Shown: positions 32,895 through 41,391 of the stretch, one piece after another | Numbering within the stretch: position 1 is the first letter of the stretch | Layout: each line of letters starts with the position of its first letter | NCBI GenBank assembly: GCA_934463425.1 | Contig: CAKSJP010000008.1 | Location: 1 to 64,000 of the forward strand | Length of the DNA stretch: 64,000 nucleotides | DNA from: an uncultured Ruminococcus sp. | Lineage (GTDB): Bacteria; Bacillota; Clostridia; Oscillospirales; Ruminococcaceae | Direction: 5' to 3' | The notes under the pieces: generated by a model | What the model was told of the DNA's origin: nothing | The model's input: the letters and a program-made list of their open reading frames with translations, nothing else | The model's database searches: none | Made by a program: the position numbers and the translations under genes

Positions 32895-35678
32895 ATGCAG
32901 GATTTTCGCAACCCCAAACTGCCTTTGAAAGATCGTGTCCGGGATCTGCTCTCCCGGCTGACCGTAGAAGAAAAGATCCACATGCTCTCTACCCACCAGC
33001 TCCCGGTAGATCGCCTGGGCATCGGCGAATGGTATGTGGGACAGGAGGTGGCGCGCGGCTATGTCTCCCGCAACCCCGAAGAGCCGTCTACGGTATTCCC
33101 TCAGCCCATCGGTCTGGCATCCACCTTTGACCCCAATCTGATGGAACAGCTGGGCGAGATCGCCGGGGAGGAAGCCCGGTATTATCACCGGAAAGATCCC
33201 AAAGGCCACCTGATGGTCTGGGGACCCACCGTAGACCCGGAACGCGATCCGCGCTGGGGGCGCACCGAAGAGGGCTATGGTGAAGATCCGTTCCTCATCG
33301 GTGAAATGACCACTGCCTATACCCAGGGCATGGCAGGAAATGACCCGGTATACCGCCGCGTTATTCCCACACTGAAGCACTTCTGCGCCAACAACAACGA
33401 AAAAGACCGGATGCTCTGCTCTTCCAATGTTACCCCGCGCACCCTGCACGAATACTATTACCGTGCATTTGAAGCCTCCATCGTCCGTGGCGGCACAGGC
33501 TCCATGATGACCGCTTATAATGAACTGAGCGGCGTTCCGGCATGTATGAATCCCGATCTGCAGCCCCTGGTAAAAGATCAGTGGGGCTTGGAGTTTATCG
33601 TCACCGACGGCGCAGATTTCTCTCAGAATGTCCTGGCGCACCGCTCTCACGCCACTCACGCCGAAGCACTCGCCGCCTGTCTGAAAAACGGCAACGATGT
33701 TATGACCGATGCTGAGGATATGGTAGCCGCTGCGGCAAGAGATGCCCTGGACAGAGGACTTCTCACCGAGGCAGACATCGACCGTGCCGTAGGAAATTCC
33801 CTGTCCGGCCGCTTCCGCCTGGGCGAATTTGACGGCGACAGCTGCCCCTACAACACCGAACCGGCAGAGACCGACACCCTGCTCCACCGCGCCGTGAACC
33901 GCTGCGCCGCCATGGAACAGATGTGCCTGCTCCACAACAACGGCATCCTGCCGCTGCATCTGAAGCCCGGCGCAAAGGTAGCTGTCATCGGGCCGCTGGG
34001 CAGCGAAAACTACCGGGACTGGTATACCGGCATCTCCTCTTATGCTGTCAGCATCGCAGAGGGACTCCGGCAGCAGCTGGGCGCAGAGAACGTGCTGTTC
34101 GATGACGGCTATGATGTCACAGCACTCCAATCGGTACAGAACGGCAAATATTTCTCTGTGGCAGAGGATGGCACACTGTACGCATCTGCAGAAGCCATCG
34201 GCGACCGGGAAAAATTCCTGCTCCATGACTGGGACTTTGGCAGCATGAATCTCCGCGCCTGCTGCAATGGAAAATACGTCACCGAAAGCGACACTTATCA
34301 GGCAGTCAGCGACACGCCCTATGAGTGGTTCATTCGGGAATGGCTGCGGCCGGAATCCTACGGCGATGCCACGCGCTTCCGCAGCTGGCATGACAAGCCT
34401 ATGGACATTGCACTCCAGGCAGACGGCACACTCCGGGCAGTCCCTCACGGCAAGCCTTCCGCAGACCGGCTGTTCCGGCTCGTACCGGTAGAAAGCGGCA
34501 TCCAGCGTGCGGCGGCACTGGCAAAACAGGCAGATGTGGTGATCCTCTGTCTGGGCAACCACCCCATGCAGGTAGCGCGCGAGTGCTATGACCGTCCTGA
34601 CCTGGAGCTGCCGGCACATCAGAAGGCGCTGCTCTGGGCTGTGGCAGATGCCAACCCCAACACCGTGCTGACGGTGGTCTCCAGCTATCCCTACGCCCTG
34701 GGCGAAGCACAGACGCTTGTCCCGGCGATCCTTTACACCACCCACGCCGGCGCAGAACTGGGCAATGCCGTAGCTGCCACACTCCTGGGCGAAAACAACC
34801 CGGCGGCGCGCTGTCCGATCACCTGGTACCGCTCGGCACAGGATCTTCCGGACATCATGGAATATGACATCATCGAGGCGGAGCGCACCTATCTGTACGA
34901 CACCGTGACGCCGCTGTTCCCGTTCGGACACGGGCTGTCCTATTCCAGCTTTGTCTACCGCGACTTCACCGCAGAGGAAAAAACGGAGGGAATGCTGTTC
35001 CGGCTGACGCTGGAAAACACCTCCGACCGGGACGGCGACGAAGTGGTGCAGCTTTATTTCCGGGCGCTGCATCCCAGAGTGAAGCGCCCCAACCGGCAGC
35101 TCTGCGGCTTCCAGCGTGTTCCGGTTCCGGCAGGCGCATCCGTTCCTGTAACGATCTTTGTCCCCTGGTACGCCCTGGAATACTATGACGTAACGCAGGA
35201 GAAAATGCTGGTGGAACAGGGTGACTATCGCTTTTCCGCGGGCGCATCCTCGGCGGACATTCGCCTGGAACTGGAATGCACCGTTTCCGGTGAGGTGATC
35301 CCGTCCCGGGATCTGTCCCGTCCCACCTGCGTCAAGAACTATGACCGCAAAAATGGCATGGAGACTACGCTTCGCTTTTCCTATGGGAAAAACGATTGGT
35401 ACGGCTGCACCAATGACTGGGGCGGCGGCTTTACTTTTGCAGATGCAGACTTTGCCGGATACACCAAGGCAGAGCTTTGGGCAGCTGCACCCTGTGCCAA
35501 GGCGACCGTGACCGTTTATGCCGGAGACACGGCTCTGGGCAGCGCCGACATTCTCCCTGCCCGGAACATGGAGGACTTTCAGCTGTACACCATCCCCCTG
35601 CAAGCATATACCGGAAAGGCTGATCTGCGGCTGGAGATTTCCGGCATGGCAAGCCTGTACCGGGTACAGTTGGGATAA
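32895..35678 (+). CDS. Cytoplasmic GH3 beta-glycosidase
   Basis: Glycoside hydrolase family 3 enzyme of 927 residues without signal peptide, so it should act on imported oligosaccharides. The N-terminal barrel (about 1-290) has RDPRWGRTEEGYGEDP, TLKHFCANNNE and the nucleophile Asp238 in IVTDGADF. The second domain (about 330-690) is split by an insert of about 140 residues (396-535) containing strands such as GKYFSVAEDGTLYAS. A fibronectin III-like domain (about 690-795) and a C-terminal beta-sandwich (about 835-927) resembling a CBM6/35 fold follow. AGGAGG precedes the ATG. Glucosidase, xylosidase or other activity cannot be chosen by eye. Confidence 0.93.
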   Translation: MQDFRNPKLPLKDRVRDLLSRLTVEEKIHMLSTHQLPVDRLGIGEWYVGQEVARGYVSRNPEEPSTVFPQPIGLASTFDPNLMEQLGEIAGEEARYYHRKDPKGHLMVWGPTVDPERDPRWGRTEEGYGEDPFLIGEMTTAYTQGMAGNDPVYRRVIPTLKHFCANNNEKDRMLCSSNVTPRTLHEYYYRAFEASIVRGGTGSMMTAYNELSGVPACMNPDLQPLVKDQWGLEFIVTDGADFSQNVLAHRSHATHAEALAACLKNGNDVMTDAEDMVAAAARDALDRGLLTEADIDRAVGNSLSGRFRLGEFDGDSCPYNTEPAETDTLLHRAVNRCAAMEQMCLLHNNGILPLHLKPGAKVAVIGPLGSENYRDWYTGISSYAVSIAEGLRQQLGAENVLFDDGYDVTALQSVQNGKYFSVAEDGTLYASAEAIGDREKFLLHDWDFGSMNLRACCNGKYVTESDTYQAVSDTPYEWFIREWLRPESYGDATRFRSWHDKPMDIALQADGTLRAVPHGKPSADRLFRLVPVESGIQRAAALAKQADVVILCLGNHPMQVARECYDRPDLELPAHQKALLWAVADANPNTVLTVVSSYPYALGEAQTLVPAILYTTHAGAELGNAVAATLLGENNPAARCPITWYRSAQDLPDIMEYDIIEAERTYLYDTVTPLFPFGHGLSYSSFVYRDFTAEEKTEGMLFRLTLENTSDRDGDEVVQLYFRALHPRVKRPNRQLCGFQRVPVPAGASVPVTIFVPWYALEYYDVTQEKMLVEQGDYRFSAGASSADIRLELECTVSGEVIPSRDLSRPTCVKNYDRKNGMETTLRFSYGKNDWYGCTNDWGGGFTFADADFAGYTKAELWAAAPCAKATVTVYAGDTALGSADILPARNMEDFQLYTIPLQAYTGKADLRLEISGMASLYRVQLG

Positions 35679-35754
35679 CGTCGCACAAAATAAGAACCTG
35701 TTTTCACAGGACACATGTATACGCTTGTGAAGACAAGTTCTAAGATAACATAAC

Positions 35755-35798
35755 AAAAACGGGTCATCGGAACACATTCCGACAGCCCGTTTTTTGTA
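35755..35798. terminator. Bidirectional terminator between GH3 and spoVT
   Basis: AACGGG-TCGGAA pairs with TTCCGA-CCCGTT; A-run on the left and T-run on the right let it end both convergent transcripts. A second dyad, AGAAC...TTCACA with TGTGAA...GTTCT (35691-35741), lies just before it. Confidence 0.9.
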
Positions 35799-35810
35799 TA
35801 TGGTATCGTG

Positions 35811-36350
35811 TTAACCTTCCAGCTGCTTTCCCAGAAACTGCGATGCCGCCTGGATCAGGCTCTTCTGCGTCTCGCTGAGTTCGTTATCGTCCTCATTTTT
35901 CAGAAACGCCACCGCACCGGTCACATCCCCGGCAGCCAGGATCGGCATGCATGCCGCTGCCGCCTTATCCACGCCCTCTGCCGGAAGCAGCTCCGGCTCT
36001 CCGCCGCGGGAAAAATACTGCCGCCGCTGTTCCATCAGCTCCTCCAGTTCCGGTGAGACCCGGCGCGCGTTCCACTCCTTTTTGGCCGCACCGGAGACCG
36101 AGACCACATGATCCCGGTCAAACACTGCCACCGGACAGCCTGCCAGGCGGTGCATGATCTCTGCCACCTGTGCAGCATTTTCACTCATTTCTCCGATAGG
36201 CGAGTATTTTTTGAAGATCACCTCGCCTGCACTGCTGGTATAGATTTCCAGAGGATCACCCTCCCGGATCCGCATGGTGCGGCGGATCTCCTTCGGGATG
36301 ACAACGCGCCCCAGGTCATCAATACGCCGGACAATTCCTGTTGCTTTCAT
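35811..36350 (-). CDS. spoVT: Stage V sporulation regulator SpoVT
   Basis: Forespore transcription factor of 179 residues. The AbrB-type swapped-hairpin DNA-binding domain (about 1-50, MKATGIVRRIDDLGRVVIPKEIRRTMRIREGD) is followed by a GAF-like domain (about 55-179). This two-domain layout separates SpoVT from the short AbrB/Abh. The gene has an ordinary sigma-A-type promoter (TTGCAG-16-TATAAT), not an obvious sigma-G one. Good evidence that the organism forms spores or descends from spore formers. Confidence 0.95.
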   Translation of the reverse strand: MKATGIVRRIDDLGRVVIPKEIRRTMRIREGDPLEIYTSSAGEVIFKKYSPIGEMSENAAQVAEIMHRLAGCPVAVFDRDHVVSVSGAAKKEWNARRVSPELEELMEQRRQYFSRGGEPELLPAEGVDKAAAACMPILAAGDVTGAVAFLKNEDDNELSETQKSLIQAASQFLGKQLEG

Positions 36351-36423
36351 AGATCAAATTCCTCCTTGCTTGCTGTATCGCACGATCTGCGACAGTGGTG
36401 TTATTGTCTGCAAAATCGGAAGA

Positions 36424-36451
36424 ATTATACACTGCTGGCATACGGCTGCAA
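36424..36451 (-). promoter_or_regulatory. Promoter of spoVT
   Basis: Minus strand TTGCAG (36446-36451), 16 bp, TATAAT (36424-36429). Confidence 0.55.
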
Positions 36452-36513
36452 AAAAACAGTACATTTTTGAAAAAACGCCCTCGCGCTGCTTTTAAGCGAA
36501 AAAAACTGCGGCA

Positions 36514-36999
36514 TTAGTCTGCGGCATCTGCTGCCGGCAGACCAAAAGCGTCGCCGCTGACCTCTACCTCCACTTCCCCATCGGCAACGTCTCCGTCCGA
36601 CTGGATCTTTACAGAGTTGCTGTCCTCCTCATAGGTATATTCGCTGCCGTTTTCATCCTTGATCCGATAGGTGAGCTTGCCGTCATCCTCGCTGACCAGC
36701 TCAGCGTCATAGTCCTGCTTTTCTCCATTGAGATAGATGGAGAGCTTCGAGAACAGCGCACCGCCGGCAGCGGCGTTGGCGGTAATCAGAGATACTGCAC
36801 CCACAGCAACCGCGGCTGCGGCAAAAATCAGGGGACGGATACGGCGGAGTGTCATTTTCGGTTTCATAGAGATTTCCTCCCTTTCCACAGGTTCTTCCAG
36901 CTTCTGCAAAACAAGCTTCTGCACACGTTCTGCACGCTGCGGATCTGCATCAGACTGGAATGGTTTCAGATGTTCCAACCAATTGGTTTCATTCGACAT
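36514..36999 (-). CDS. Putative membrane partner (anti-sigma-like) of the adjacent sigma factor
   Basis: Protein of 161 residues: cytoplasmic N-terminal part (about 1-55, with RAERVQKLVLQKLEE), one membrane helix (about 56-76, IRPLIFAAAAVAVGAVSLITA), then an acidic extracytoplasmic domain (about 80-161) with short strands (KLTYRIKDENGSEYTYEED). It overlaps the end of the sigma factor gene by 11 bp. Size, topology and pairing suggest an anti-sigma factor, but no zinc-binding anti-sigma motif is visible; inference from context. Confidence 0.72.
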   Translation of the reverse strand: MSNETNWLEHLKPFQSDADPQRAERVQKLVLQKLEEPVEREEISMKPKMTLRRIRPLIFAAAAVAVGAVSLITANAAAGGALFSKLSIYLNGEKQDYDAELVSEDDGKLTYRIKDENGSEYTYEEDSNSVKIQSDGDVADGEVEVEVSGDAFGLPAADAAD

Positions 37000-37546
37000 T
37001 GTCAAAACCCCTTTCTGTCATCTGCTTTCGGAGTTTTCCTCTGCTGCGGTGCAGTCTTAGCCGTACCGCGGCATCTGTCATGTGATATGCGCTTGCCAGC
37101 GCAGAGGTCTTTTCTCCATAGAAATAGAATCGGATCACCAAAGAGCGGTCTGGTTCACACAGCCTGTCCAACCCATGAAGGAGACAGGCGATCATCTCCA
37201 CCATCTCTGCATCGCCGCAGAGATCCCTGGAATCGGACAGCGTGAGATCTTCATAGGACTGCCGCACCGGCGGCTGTTTTCCCAGCCGGCGAAAGCAGTT
37301 CTTCACGCCGTTCCGCGCGATGGCTGCCAGATACGGTGCAAGATCACTGTCATCCCGCAGACGATCCCGGCTGTTCCACAGCCGCAGGAATACATCTGCC
37401 GCCAGTTCCTCTAAATCCTCCGGCGGCAGCGTACCATGAGAAAAATTCCGGAGAATGGTATAAACATACCCGGTGTATTGTCCGATGATCTCGCAGAGTG
37501 CGGTCTCGTCGTCTTGTTTCAGACGGCAGATCCAATCAGTTTCCAT
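36989..37546 (-). CDS. ECF-type RNA polymerase sigma factor
   Basis: Sigma-70 family protein of 185 residues. Region 2 spans about 10-85 (AADVFLRLWNSRDRLRD, then APYLAAIARNGVKNCFRR); region 4 spans about 120-175 with the HTH TSALASAYHMTDAAVRLRLHRSRGKLRK. Regions 1 and 3 are absent, as in extracytoplasmic-function sigma factors. Start at 37546 with GAGGTG; the longer frame lacks a site. Target promoters unknown; autoregulation likely but no motif proven. Confidence 0.9.
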   Translation of the reverse strand: METDWICRLKQDDETALCEIIGQYTGYVYTILRNFSHGTLPPEDLEELAADVFLRLWNSRDRLRDDSDLAPYLAAIARNGVKNCFRRLGKQPPVRQSYEDLTLSDSRDLCGDAEMVEMIACLLHGLDRLCEPDRSLVIRFYFYGEKTSALASAYHMTDAAVRLRLHRSRGKLRKQMTERGFDNVE

Positions 37547-37615
37547 GTCATCACCTCGTTTTTGAACGTTCACTTGTATATACACCGATTTTCCGAAAAT
37601 GTTTCAGATGCACAG

Positions 37616-37655
37616 CAAAAAAGAGGCAGCACCCAAACCGGTACTGCCCCTCTGC
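37616..37655 (-). terminator. Terminator after the radical SAM gene
   Basis: On the minus strand AGAGGGGCAGTACC pairs with GGGTGCTGCCTCT, followed by six T. Confidence 0.88.
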
Positions 37656-37665
37656 AATATCTTTT

Positions 37666-38298
37666 TCAGCTGTCTCTGCGTGCCGTCGCATCATCGAACT
37701 GGCGAATGCGCAAATGGATTCCCAGGCGGTCTGCCAACTGCTGCGCCGCATCCAGTTCCGGCTTCGGCAGGATGTCCACCACGCTGAACATCACCTGCTG
37801 CACATACTGTTTGCAGTCCAGTGCAAACTGCTGCATGGCAGGATACGCCGCTGCGCCGTACTTGGGACGCGTTACCTTGAGGTATTCCTCCTCTGTCCCG
37901 GCGTTCAGGCTGACGGAAACGATATCTACCAGACCTTTCAGATCTGCCGCTGTCTTTCTGCCGTGGATCAGGTCAGACAAGCCGTTGGTGTTGATACGGA
38001 TCGTCTTGACACCGCGGCTTTTCAGCAGCTTTGCCGTCTCGCACAGGATGTCCAGACGCTCAGTGGGCTCACCATAGCCGCAGAAAACCACCTCTTGGTA
38101 CTGCGAGAGATCTTCCTTGTCCAGTGCTGCCCGAATCTCATCCATAGACGGTTCATGTTCCAGCCATAAGGGATCCGAGCCATATGCGCCGTCACACATG
38201 GTACGGATACAAAATGTACAGGCACAGGGGCAGTGGTTTGTGATATTCAAATATAAGTTTTTGCCTACTGCATAGGCGATCGTCATTGCTTTCTGCAT
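37666..38298 (-). CDS. TatD-linked radical SAM protein
   Basis: Radical SAM enzyme of 210 residues with the CPCACTFC motif (CxxxCxxC near 23-30) that holds the 4Fe-4S cluster, a Gly-rich SAM strand VVFCGYGEPTERLD and SVSLNAGTEEEY. It matches from memory the small 'TatD-associated' radical SAM family. No tatD gene lies in this window, so the usual linkage is not seen. It follows rlmH by 12 bp on the same strand. Substrate unknown for the whole family as far as I know. Confidence 0.87.
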   Translation of the reverse strand: MQKAMTIAYAVGKNLYLNITNHCPCACTFCIRTMCDGAYGSDPLWLEHEPSMDEIRAALDKEDLSQYQEVVFCGYGEPTERLDILCETAKLLKSRGVKTIRINTNGLSDLIHGRKTAADLKGLVDIVSVSLNAGTEEEYLKVTRPKYGAAAYPAMQQFALDCKQYVQQVMFSVVDILPKPELDAAQQLADRLGIHLRIRQFDDATARRDS

Positions 38299-38310
38299 GA
38301 AAAATCACTC

Positions 38311-38790
38311 CTACTTATGATACTTTGTTCCGGACAAGATCTGATAGCTGCGGTAGATCTGCTCCAGCAGCATCACCCGCGCCAACTGGTGCGGAAATGT
38401 CATGGCAGACATGGAGAGCTTGAGATTCGCCCGCTGCTTGACTGCATCAGACAAGCCATAAGAGCTGCCGATCAGAAAAGTTACTGCGCCGCTTTCGCCG
38501 CCCTGCGCTGCCTGTTCCAGTTTTTTCGCCAGCCCGGGACTATCCAGCTGTTTCCCCTCGATACACATAGCGATGCAAAAGCCCTTGGCACGCTTCAACA
38601 GCTCTGCGCCCTCTTTTTCCAGCGCTGCCGCAATTTCCTTTTCCGAAGGATTCTGGGGCAGAGACACCGGCTCCAGCTCCGTGATCTGGAGCTGGCAAAA
38701 CCGGGACAGCCGCTTTTCGTATTCCCTGCAGGCATCCCGGAGATAGCTTTCCTTGCACTTTCCCAGTGCCAGAATCTGTATGGTCTGCAT
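38311..38790 (-). CDS. rlmH: 23S rRNA pseudouridine1915 N3-methyltransferase RlmH
   Basis: Small SPOUT methyltransferase of 159 residues acting on pseudouridine 1915 in helix 69 of assembled ribosomes. The knot signature VTFLIGSSYGLSDAVKQRA and the C terminus LARVMLLEQIYRSYQILSGTKYHK are diagnostic. Its ATG overlaps the walJ stop (TGATG), so translation is coupled; the walJ-rlmH order is common in Firmicutes. Confidence 0.97.
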   Translation of the reverse strand: MQTIQILALGKCKESYLRDACREYEKRLSRFCQLQITELEPVSLPQNPSEKEIAAALEKEGAELLKRAKGFCIAMCIEGKQLDSPGLAKKLEQAAQGGESGAVTFLIGSSYGLSDAVKQRANLKLSMSAMTFPHQLARVMLLEQIYRSYQILSGTKYHK

Positions 38791-39584
38791 CAGAAGATCA
38801 CCGCCTGTTCCAATCCCTCCGGCGAAGCTACCTGCAAAAGGAAATCCTGATTCCGGCGCATGCCCTGTTCCTGCAAGTGCTCCAATACCGTCTGCTGCGC
38901 CAGAGGCATGGTGTTATTTTTTTCGCTGAGATGTCCCAGTACGAGACGGGTCGTGCCCCGGGAGATCAGCATTTCCGCAGCGCCGGCGCTGTCTCCGTTG
39001 GAGAGATGTCCATACTTTCCGCGGATGCGATCCTGAAGCTGCACCGGATACGGGCCATAGCGGAGCATTTTCGGGTCATAATTTGCCTCCAGCAGCACCA
39101 GATCTGCACCGAAAACGCCCTTTTCCACCTCCGGTGTCATACAGCCCAGATCTGTGCACACGGCACAGGTCTGACCGTCGGGCATCTCAAACCGATAGCC
39201 GCAGCTGCCCGGCGCATCGTGCATGGTGGGAAATGCCGTCAGCACGGCGCAGTCGGTATGTATGGTCTCGGTGGGAAGGATCTCCCGAAGGTCTGCGTCC
39301 TGAGGAAACCTATCCGAAAACCGTAGCTGTGCCAGCGTCTCTGCCGTGCCGTATACCGGAACATGGTGCTTTCCCAAAAACACCCGAAGCCCGGCGATGT
39401 GGTCGGTATGGGCATGGGTGATGCACACTGCCTGCACTGCCTGTTCGGGAATGTCATGGGCTTCCAGCGACTGCAGCAGTCTGCGGCAGGAGACGCCGGC
39501 ATCCACCAGTATGCCGCCGGTCGGACTGCCCACAAAGGAGGCATTGCCCTTGCTGGAACTGAACAGCGAATAAAACTTCGACAA
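38790..39584 (-). CDS. walJ: MBL-fold hydrolase WalJ/YycJ
   Basis: Metallo-beta-lactamase-fold protein of 264 residues, YycJ/WalJ family, linked in Firmicutes to cell-wall or DNA-replication coordination. Metal ligands are in ITHAHTDHIAG, MHDAPGS, CTDLGCM and LGHLSEKNN. The start is a TTG at 39582-39584 (SKFYSLFSSSKGNAS) with GGAGG 7 bp upstream; no ATG fits. The walK/walR genes with which it is often grouped are not present here. Confidence 0.9.
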   Translation of the reverse strand: MSKFYSLFSSSKGNASFVGSPTGGILVDAGVSCRRLLQSLEAHDIPEQAVQAVCITHAHTDHIAGLRVFLGKHHVPVYGTAETLAQLRFSDRFPQDADLREILPTETIHTDCAVLTAFPTMHDAPGSCGYRFEMPDGQTCAVCTDLGCMTPEVEKGVFGADLVLLEANYDPKMLRYGPYPVQLQDRIRGKYGHLSNGDSAGAAEMLISRGTTRLVLGHLSEKNNTMPLAQQTVLEHLQEQGMRRNQDFLLQVASPEGLEQAVIF

Positions 39585-39607
39585 AATGAGACCTCCGTTT
39601 TTCCACA

Positions 39608-39637
39608 ACAAAAGCCGTCAACCAGGCTGACGGCTTT
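39608..39637 (-). terminator. Terminator after murA
   Basis: AAAGCCGTCA and TGACGGCTTT pair around a 7-nt loop, with a short T-run on the minus strand. Confidence 0.82.
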
Positions 39638-39658
39638 CCGGATTCTTATTCCTGCTGC

Positions 39659-40954
39659 TCAGAGTGCTTCTTTCAGCTCTGCTGCCGCAGCGGATGACGG
39701 TTCAGAAACCTTGCGGATGTCTGCACCGATCTGGCGCAGCTTAGCATCCAAATTGGCATAACCGCGTTCAATATGATAGATATCTTCAATTTCTGTCACA
39801 CCATGCGCGGCCAGACCTGCAATAATGAGAGCAGCGCCTGCACGAAGGTCACATGCCTTTACCGGCGCACCGGTCAGCTTTCCGGTACCCTCTACCACAG
39901 CAACCTTGCCGTCCACAGAGATATCTGCACCCATACGGCGAAGCTCATCCACATACCGGAAGCGCTGTTCCCAGACACCCTCGGTAATGATGCTTGTGCC
40001 CTCTGCCAGAGTCAGCAGCGTTGTGATCTGGGGCTGCATATCTGTGGGAAATCCCGGGTGCGGCATCGTCTTGACGTTGGTGCGCACCAACGGACCATCT
40101 ACCCAGACACGGACGCTGTCATCAAATTCTTCTACATTGACACCGATCTTCCGCATTTTGCTGGTAATCGGTTCCAGATGCTTCGGGATAACATTTGTCA
40201 CCAGAACATCTCCCTTTGTAGCAGCAGCAGCAATCATAAACGTACCGGCTTCGATCTGATCCGGAATAACAGAATACACTGCGCTGTGGAGATGATCTAC
40301 CCCGCGGATCTTGATAACATCTGTACCTGCGCCCATGATCTCTGCACCCATAGAGTTCAGGAAGTTGGCGAGGTCTACGATATGCGGCTCTTTGGCTGCA
40401 TTTTCAATGACAGTCAGTCCCTTGGCACGAACTGCCGCCAGCATGGCATTCATGGTTGCGCCGACAGAGACCACATCCAAATAGATCTGATTTCCCGTCA
40501 GCTGATCTGCCACCAGATCAACCATCCCGTGTTCAATATTGCAGTTTGCCCCTAATGCTGCAAATGCTTTCAAATGCTGATCGATGGGACGATCGCCCAG
40601 CGGACATCCGCCCGGCATCGAAACACGCGCCTTTCCATAGCGTCCCAGCAGCGCGCCCAGAAAATAATAAGATGCGCGCATGCGCCGTGCGCTCTCATAC
40701 GGCACACAATAGTTGGTGAGTCCCATCGCCGAAATACGGACAGTGGTCTTGCTTAAATATTCCACCCGCGCGCCCATTTCGTTCATAATGCGCAGACTGA
40801 TGGAAACATCACTGATATCCGGAACATTTTCCAGAATACAGGGTTCATCACAGAGCAGAACTGCCGGAATCAGTGCGACTGCCGCATTTTTTGCTCCGCT
40901 GACTTCTATTTCGCCGGTGAGCCGATGTCCACCGTGAATGACAAATTTATCCAA
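39659..40954 (-). CDS. murA: UDP-N-acetylglucosamine 1-carboxyvinyltransferase
   Basis: First committed enzyme of peptidoglycan synthesis, adding enolpyruvate to UDP-GlcNAc; fosfomycin target. 431 residues with the SGAKNAAV loop near the N terminus and the active-site loop PGGCPLGDRPIDQHL, which keeps the fosfomycin-reactive Cys. TTG start at 40952-40954 with AAAGGAG upstream; no in-frame ATG fits homologues. Long leader from the promoter at 41239-41267. Confidence 0.96.
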   Translation of the reverse strand: MDKFVIHGGHRLTGEIEVSGAKNAAVALIPAVLLCDEPCILENVPDISDVSISLRIMNEMGARVEYLSKTTVRISAMGLTNYCVPYESARRMRASYYFLGALLGRYGKARVSMPGGCPLGDRPIDQHLKAFAALGANCNIEHGMVDLVADQLTGNQIYLDVVSVGATMNAMLAAVRAKGLTVIENAAKEPHIVDLANFLNSMGAEIMGAGTDVIKIRGVDHLHSAVYSVIPDQIEAGTFMIAAAATKGDVLVTNVIPKHLEPITSKMRKIGVNVEEFDDSVRVWVDGPLVRTNVKTMPHPGFPTDMQPQITTLLTLAEGTSIITEGVWEQRFRYVDELRRMGADISVDGKVAVVEGTGKLTGAPVKACDLRAGAALIIAGLAAHGVTEIEDIYHIERGYANLDAKLRQIGADIRKVSEPSSAAAAELKEAL

Positions 40955-41238
40955 TTTCGTCTCTCCTTTTTTCTGTGCGCCCAATTGTCCATTGCTGCAA
41001 CGGCATCGGGAAAGGAACCGATGCCGCCCAGATACGGCAGCACATCCGGTGTGTTCCTAGGCAAAGGGAATGCCCGAACAAACCGTTTCATGATTACAGC
41101 AAAAGGATACTGTCCATTTCGACAGTGCTGTGCTGTTCCCCGGTGTTCCATAATACACAAAACACCGGCCATTCCAAAAACTTCCGAAGTATTTTTCTCC
41201 GGTCTGCACACAACTATAGTTTGTATGCTATCTTCCTT
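40955..41238 (-). promoter_or_regulatory. murA leader, about 280 nt, with a perfect 9-bp hairpin
   Basis: CGGCATCGG (41001-41009) pairs with CCGATGCCG (41018-41026) shortly before the murA ribosome binding site, without a U-tract. Short open frames here have no ribosome binding site. It may be a regulatory leader; no known RNA class recognised. Confidence 0.4.
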
Positions 41239-41267
41239 ATTATACACGAATCCTGCGCATTTGTAAA
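41239..41267 (-). promoter_or_regulatory. Promoter of murA
   Basis: Minus strand TTTACA (41262-41267), 17 bp, TATAAT (41239-41244). Confidence 0.75.
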
Positions 41268-41391
41268 GTAAAAAACAAGCATTTTTCGCGTTATTTGGAA
41301 GTATCGACGGATTTTTTCTATCCCGCAAAAGTGCATTTGTACGGAATACATAAGTGAAAATATGTATTTTTCAAAAATGTATTATTTCACG

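Noticed and set aside
35691..35741. Copy of a second repeat family sharing GTTTTCACAG with 30463 and 54691
   Set aside because: The shared string is only 10-11 bases and the flanks differ; chance cannot be excluded.
40906..41090. Minus-strand frame upstream of murA (MKRFVRAFPLPRNTP...)
   Set aside because: No Shine-Dalgarno, runs into murA out of frame and spans the leader hairpin.
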